A stretch of 64,000 nt of DNA from Halorubrum rubrum. GTDB taxonomy: Archaea; Halobacteriota; Halobacteria; Halobacteriales; Haloferacaceae. The DNA is taken from assembly GCF_024494685.1 (NCBI RefSeq), contig NZ_JANHDM010000015.1, positions 19,515 through 83,514 on the forward strand, written 5' to 3'. The notes beneath the pieces were generated by a model. It did no database searches, had not been told where the DNA came from, and saw only the letters and a program-made list of their open reading frames with translations. Positions 62,866-64,000 of this stretch are shown in pieces. The translations under genes were made by a program, and so were the position numbers. Position 1 is the first letter of the stretch; every line of letters starts with the position of its first letter.

Positions 62866-63825
62866 TCAGACGCCGTCCGCGATCCGGCGGGCGACGCGGT
62901 CGCGGTCCTCCCGGATCCGGTCGACGAGCGTCGCGATCGACGCCAACACCGGGTGGTCGGGACCCTCCATCGGCGCGTAGAGGTACTCGTAGAAGCCGGT
63001 CTCGACGCCGCCACCGACCCGGTCCGGCGACATCGGGGGATTCCGAAGCGTCGACTGCCGGTCGCCGGCGACGGCGTCACACTCCGACTCGAGGTCGGCG
63101 AGCCGTTCCCAGACGTCGATCGACGCGTCGGCCCGCCTCCCATGCGGGATCCCGTCGAGGTGCTGGTTCAACCGGACGCGACGCCGATCGATCCGCTCTA
63201 CGGTCGCGCCGGCGTCGTCGAGCGCGTCGAGTTCGACGTCGATGGCGTCCGCGAGCGAGCGTCTCGCGGCCGCCGCCCGCCGGCTGCGGTCGACGAGCGC
63301 CGACTGTAACCCCGGCGAGAGCGTCCCGTTCGACGCCAGCGACACGGTCGTATCGGGGCCCAACTCCGCCGCGAGGCTCTCGGCGACGCTCTCGTCGTAC
63401 TCCTCGCTGTAGTGCGGTAACGACATCACGGTGTCGCGGTACGTGTCGAGCACGCGCCTGAGACGGACGTCGCCGACCGCACTGCCGCCGGCTCGGCGCG
63501 CGCCGACCAGCTGGCTGACGGCGGCCGCGGACGGATCCGTCGCCTCTGCGGGACACGGATCGAGCGCCGCGACGCGGTCGGCGAACTCCTCGAACGCGTC
63601 GTGTTCGTCCGTGACGCGGCGGCGTTCGCGACGGCAGACGGTCTCGGCGTCCCGAATGTACGCGAACGTGAGGAGCGCGAGCAGACCCGCGATCGCGACG
63701 GCGGTGACGACGCCGGGCTCGGTCGCCGCCGCCGACAGCTCACACGAGAGGGTCGTACACTCGGGTTCCACGGCGGGCTCGCTCGAGATCCGGAAGGCGA
63801 CGTCGCCGCCCCGATTCACGCTCAT
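62866..63825 (-). CDS. Haloarchaeal membrane protein of DUF7260-like type
   Basis: A 319-residue protein. A short exported N-terminus with two cysteines (ECTTLSCEL) precedes a single membrane helix (about 38-58, GVVTAVAIAGLLALLTFAYI); the remainder is a long, charged, mostly alpha-helical domain with ETVCRRERRRVTDEHDAFEEF, DTYRDTVMSLPHYSEEYDESV and QHLDGIPHGRRAD. This arrangement fits a haloarchaeal family I associate with DUF7260; function unknown. ATG 63825 is used; a start at 63900 would reach into insertion-sequence DNA. Its 5' side abuts a transposase end at 63887, so the element has inserted just upstream of it. Confidence 0.65.
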   Translation of the reverse strand: MSVNRGGDVAFRISSEPAVEPECTTLSCELSAAATEPGVVTAVAIAGLLALLTFAYIRDAETVCRRERRRVTDEHDAFEEFADRVAALDPCPAEATDPSAAAVSQLVGARRAGGSAVGDVRLRRVLDTYRDTVMSLPHYSEEYDESVAESLAAELGPDTTVSLASNGTLSPGLQSALVDRSRRAAAARRSLADAIDVELDALDDAGATVERIDRRRVRLNQHLDGIPHGRRADASIDVWERLADLESECDAVAGDRQSTLRNPPMSPDRVGGGVETGFYEYLYAPMEGPDHPVLASIATLVDRIREDRDRVARRIADGV

Positions 63826-63886
63826 AATTTCGTTAACACATCGCACATTCAAAACCGTTGTGGCAGGTGTCAGGAGGGTGTCAAGG

Positions 63887-64000
63887 TTAGATGATGGCAT
63901 TGTGGAACGCTGCGAAGGCTTTGACCCAGCGATCTACTGATTTCCAGGAGCTATGGTGGGGGAACCGGCTATAGAAGAGCCTGGTTCGGTACTTGAGAAG
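63887..64000 (-). mobile_element. 3' end of a transposase gene, cut by the right window edge
   Basis: The minus strand reads without a stop from the window edge to TAA at 63887-63889, giving LLKYRTRLFYSRFPHHSSW followed by DRWVKAFAAFHNAII. This is the kind of C-terminus seen in DDE-type transposases of haloarchaeal insertion sequences, where RFPHHSS-type motifs are common. The family cannot be named from 37 residues. The DNA is clearly less GC-rich than the neighbouring gene. The element's end should lie between 63826 and 63886. Confidence 0.6.

Noticed and set aside
1..64000. tRNA or rRNA genes
   Set aside because: No cloverleaf with a TTCGA-type arm or rRNA-like stretch was recognised by eye; a covariance search would be decisive.

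Overview
The window is chromosomal DNA of a halophilic archaeon (class Halobacteria). The evidence is a very GC-rich, GC3-biased genome, acidic proteins, many leaderless genes with a TATA-like box about 25-30 nt before the start codon, twin-arginine lipoprotein signals on both solute-binding proteins, an archaeal replication factor C large subunit, a TFS-type transcription factor, an ADP-forming acyl-CoA synthetase and a bacterio-opsin-activator-type regulator. No rRNA, tRNA or CRISPR array was recognised.

Layout. 1-4323: accessory region with an Eco57I/PglX-type adenine methyltransferase cut by the left edge. Its target-recognition part is strikingly AT-rich, and its 3' end is copied in a 145-bp tandem array that runs into a beheaded toxin gene (DUF5615-like) beside an intact DUF433-type antitoxin gene. 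4371-16582: atypical SDR, a MacB-like three-gene ABC operon, a TPP-dependent decarboxylase-like enzyme, three M20 hydrolases, an EamA permease, a TFS paralogue lacking the catalytic acidic pair, and a LURP-one-like protein. 16722-27404: threonine dehydratase-like enzyme; a compact locus of two T4 gp19-like tail-tube proteins plus a helix-hairpin-helix protein; FAD oxidoreductase; ornithine-cyclodeaminase-like enzyme; a complete Liv-type ABC importer. 27405-33342: a 380-bp stretch of palindromes, small membrane protein, alcohol dehydrogenase, histidine kinase, rfcL, and a small gene coupled to prs. 33343-36806: accessory-looking stretch with a TIR/deoxyribosyltransferase-like protein divergent from a winged-helix regulator, then DoxX and TauE/SafE-type membrane proteins. 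37010-45165: CocE-type hydrolase, bactofilin-like membrane protein, MOT1-type transporter, two paralogous flavodiiron-like metallo-beta-lactamase proteins with altered metal motifs, CitE-like lyase, methyltransferase. 45188-61852: an orphan fused peptide-ABC ATPase, MFS permease, a four-enzyme carboxylic-acid group (ICL/PEP-mutase, PrpF, tartrate/malate-type dehydrogenase, mandelate-racemase-type), ADP-forming acyl-CoA synthetase, and a complete peptide/nickel-type ABC importer. 62048-64000: Bat-type regulator with a damaged-looking start, a haloarchaeal membrane protein, and the 3' end of a transposase entering from the right edge.

How it fits together. Much of the window serves uptake and breakdown of amino-acid derivatives, peptides and organic acids: two importers feed amidohydrolases, deaminases, oxidases and acid-degrading enzymes, ending in substrate-level ATP synthesis by the ADP-forming synthetase. 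A 26-bp element, identical except at two positions and at nearly the same distance from the start codon, precedes both that synthetase and the peptide importer. It suggests co-regulation, with the neighbouring Bat-type protein as a candidate regulator.
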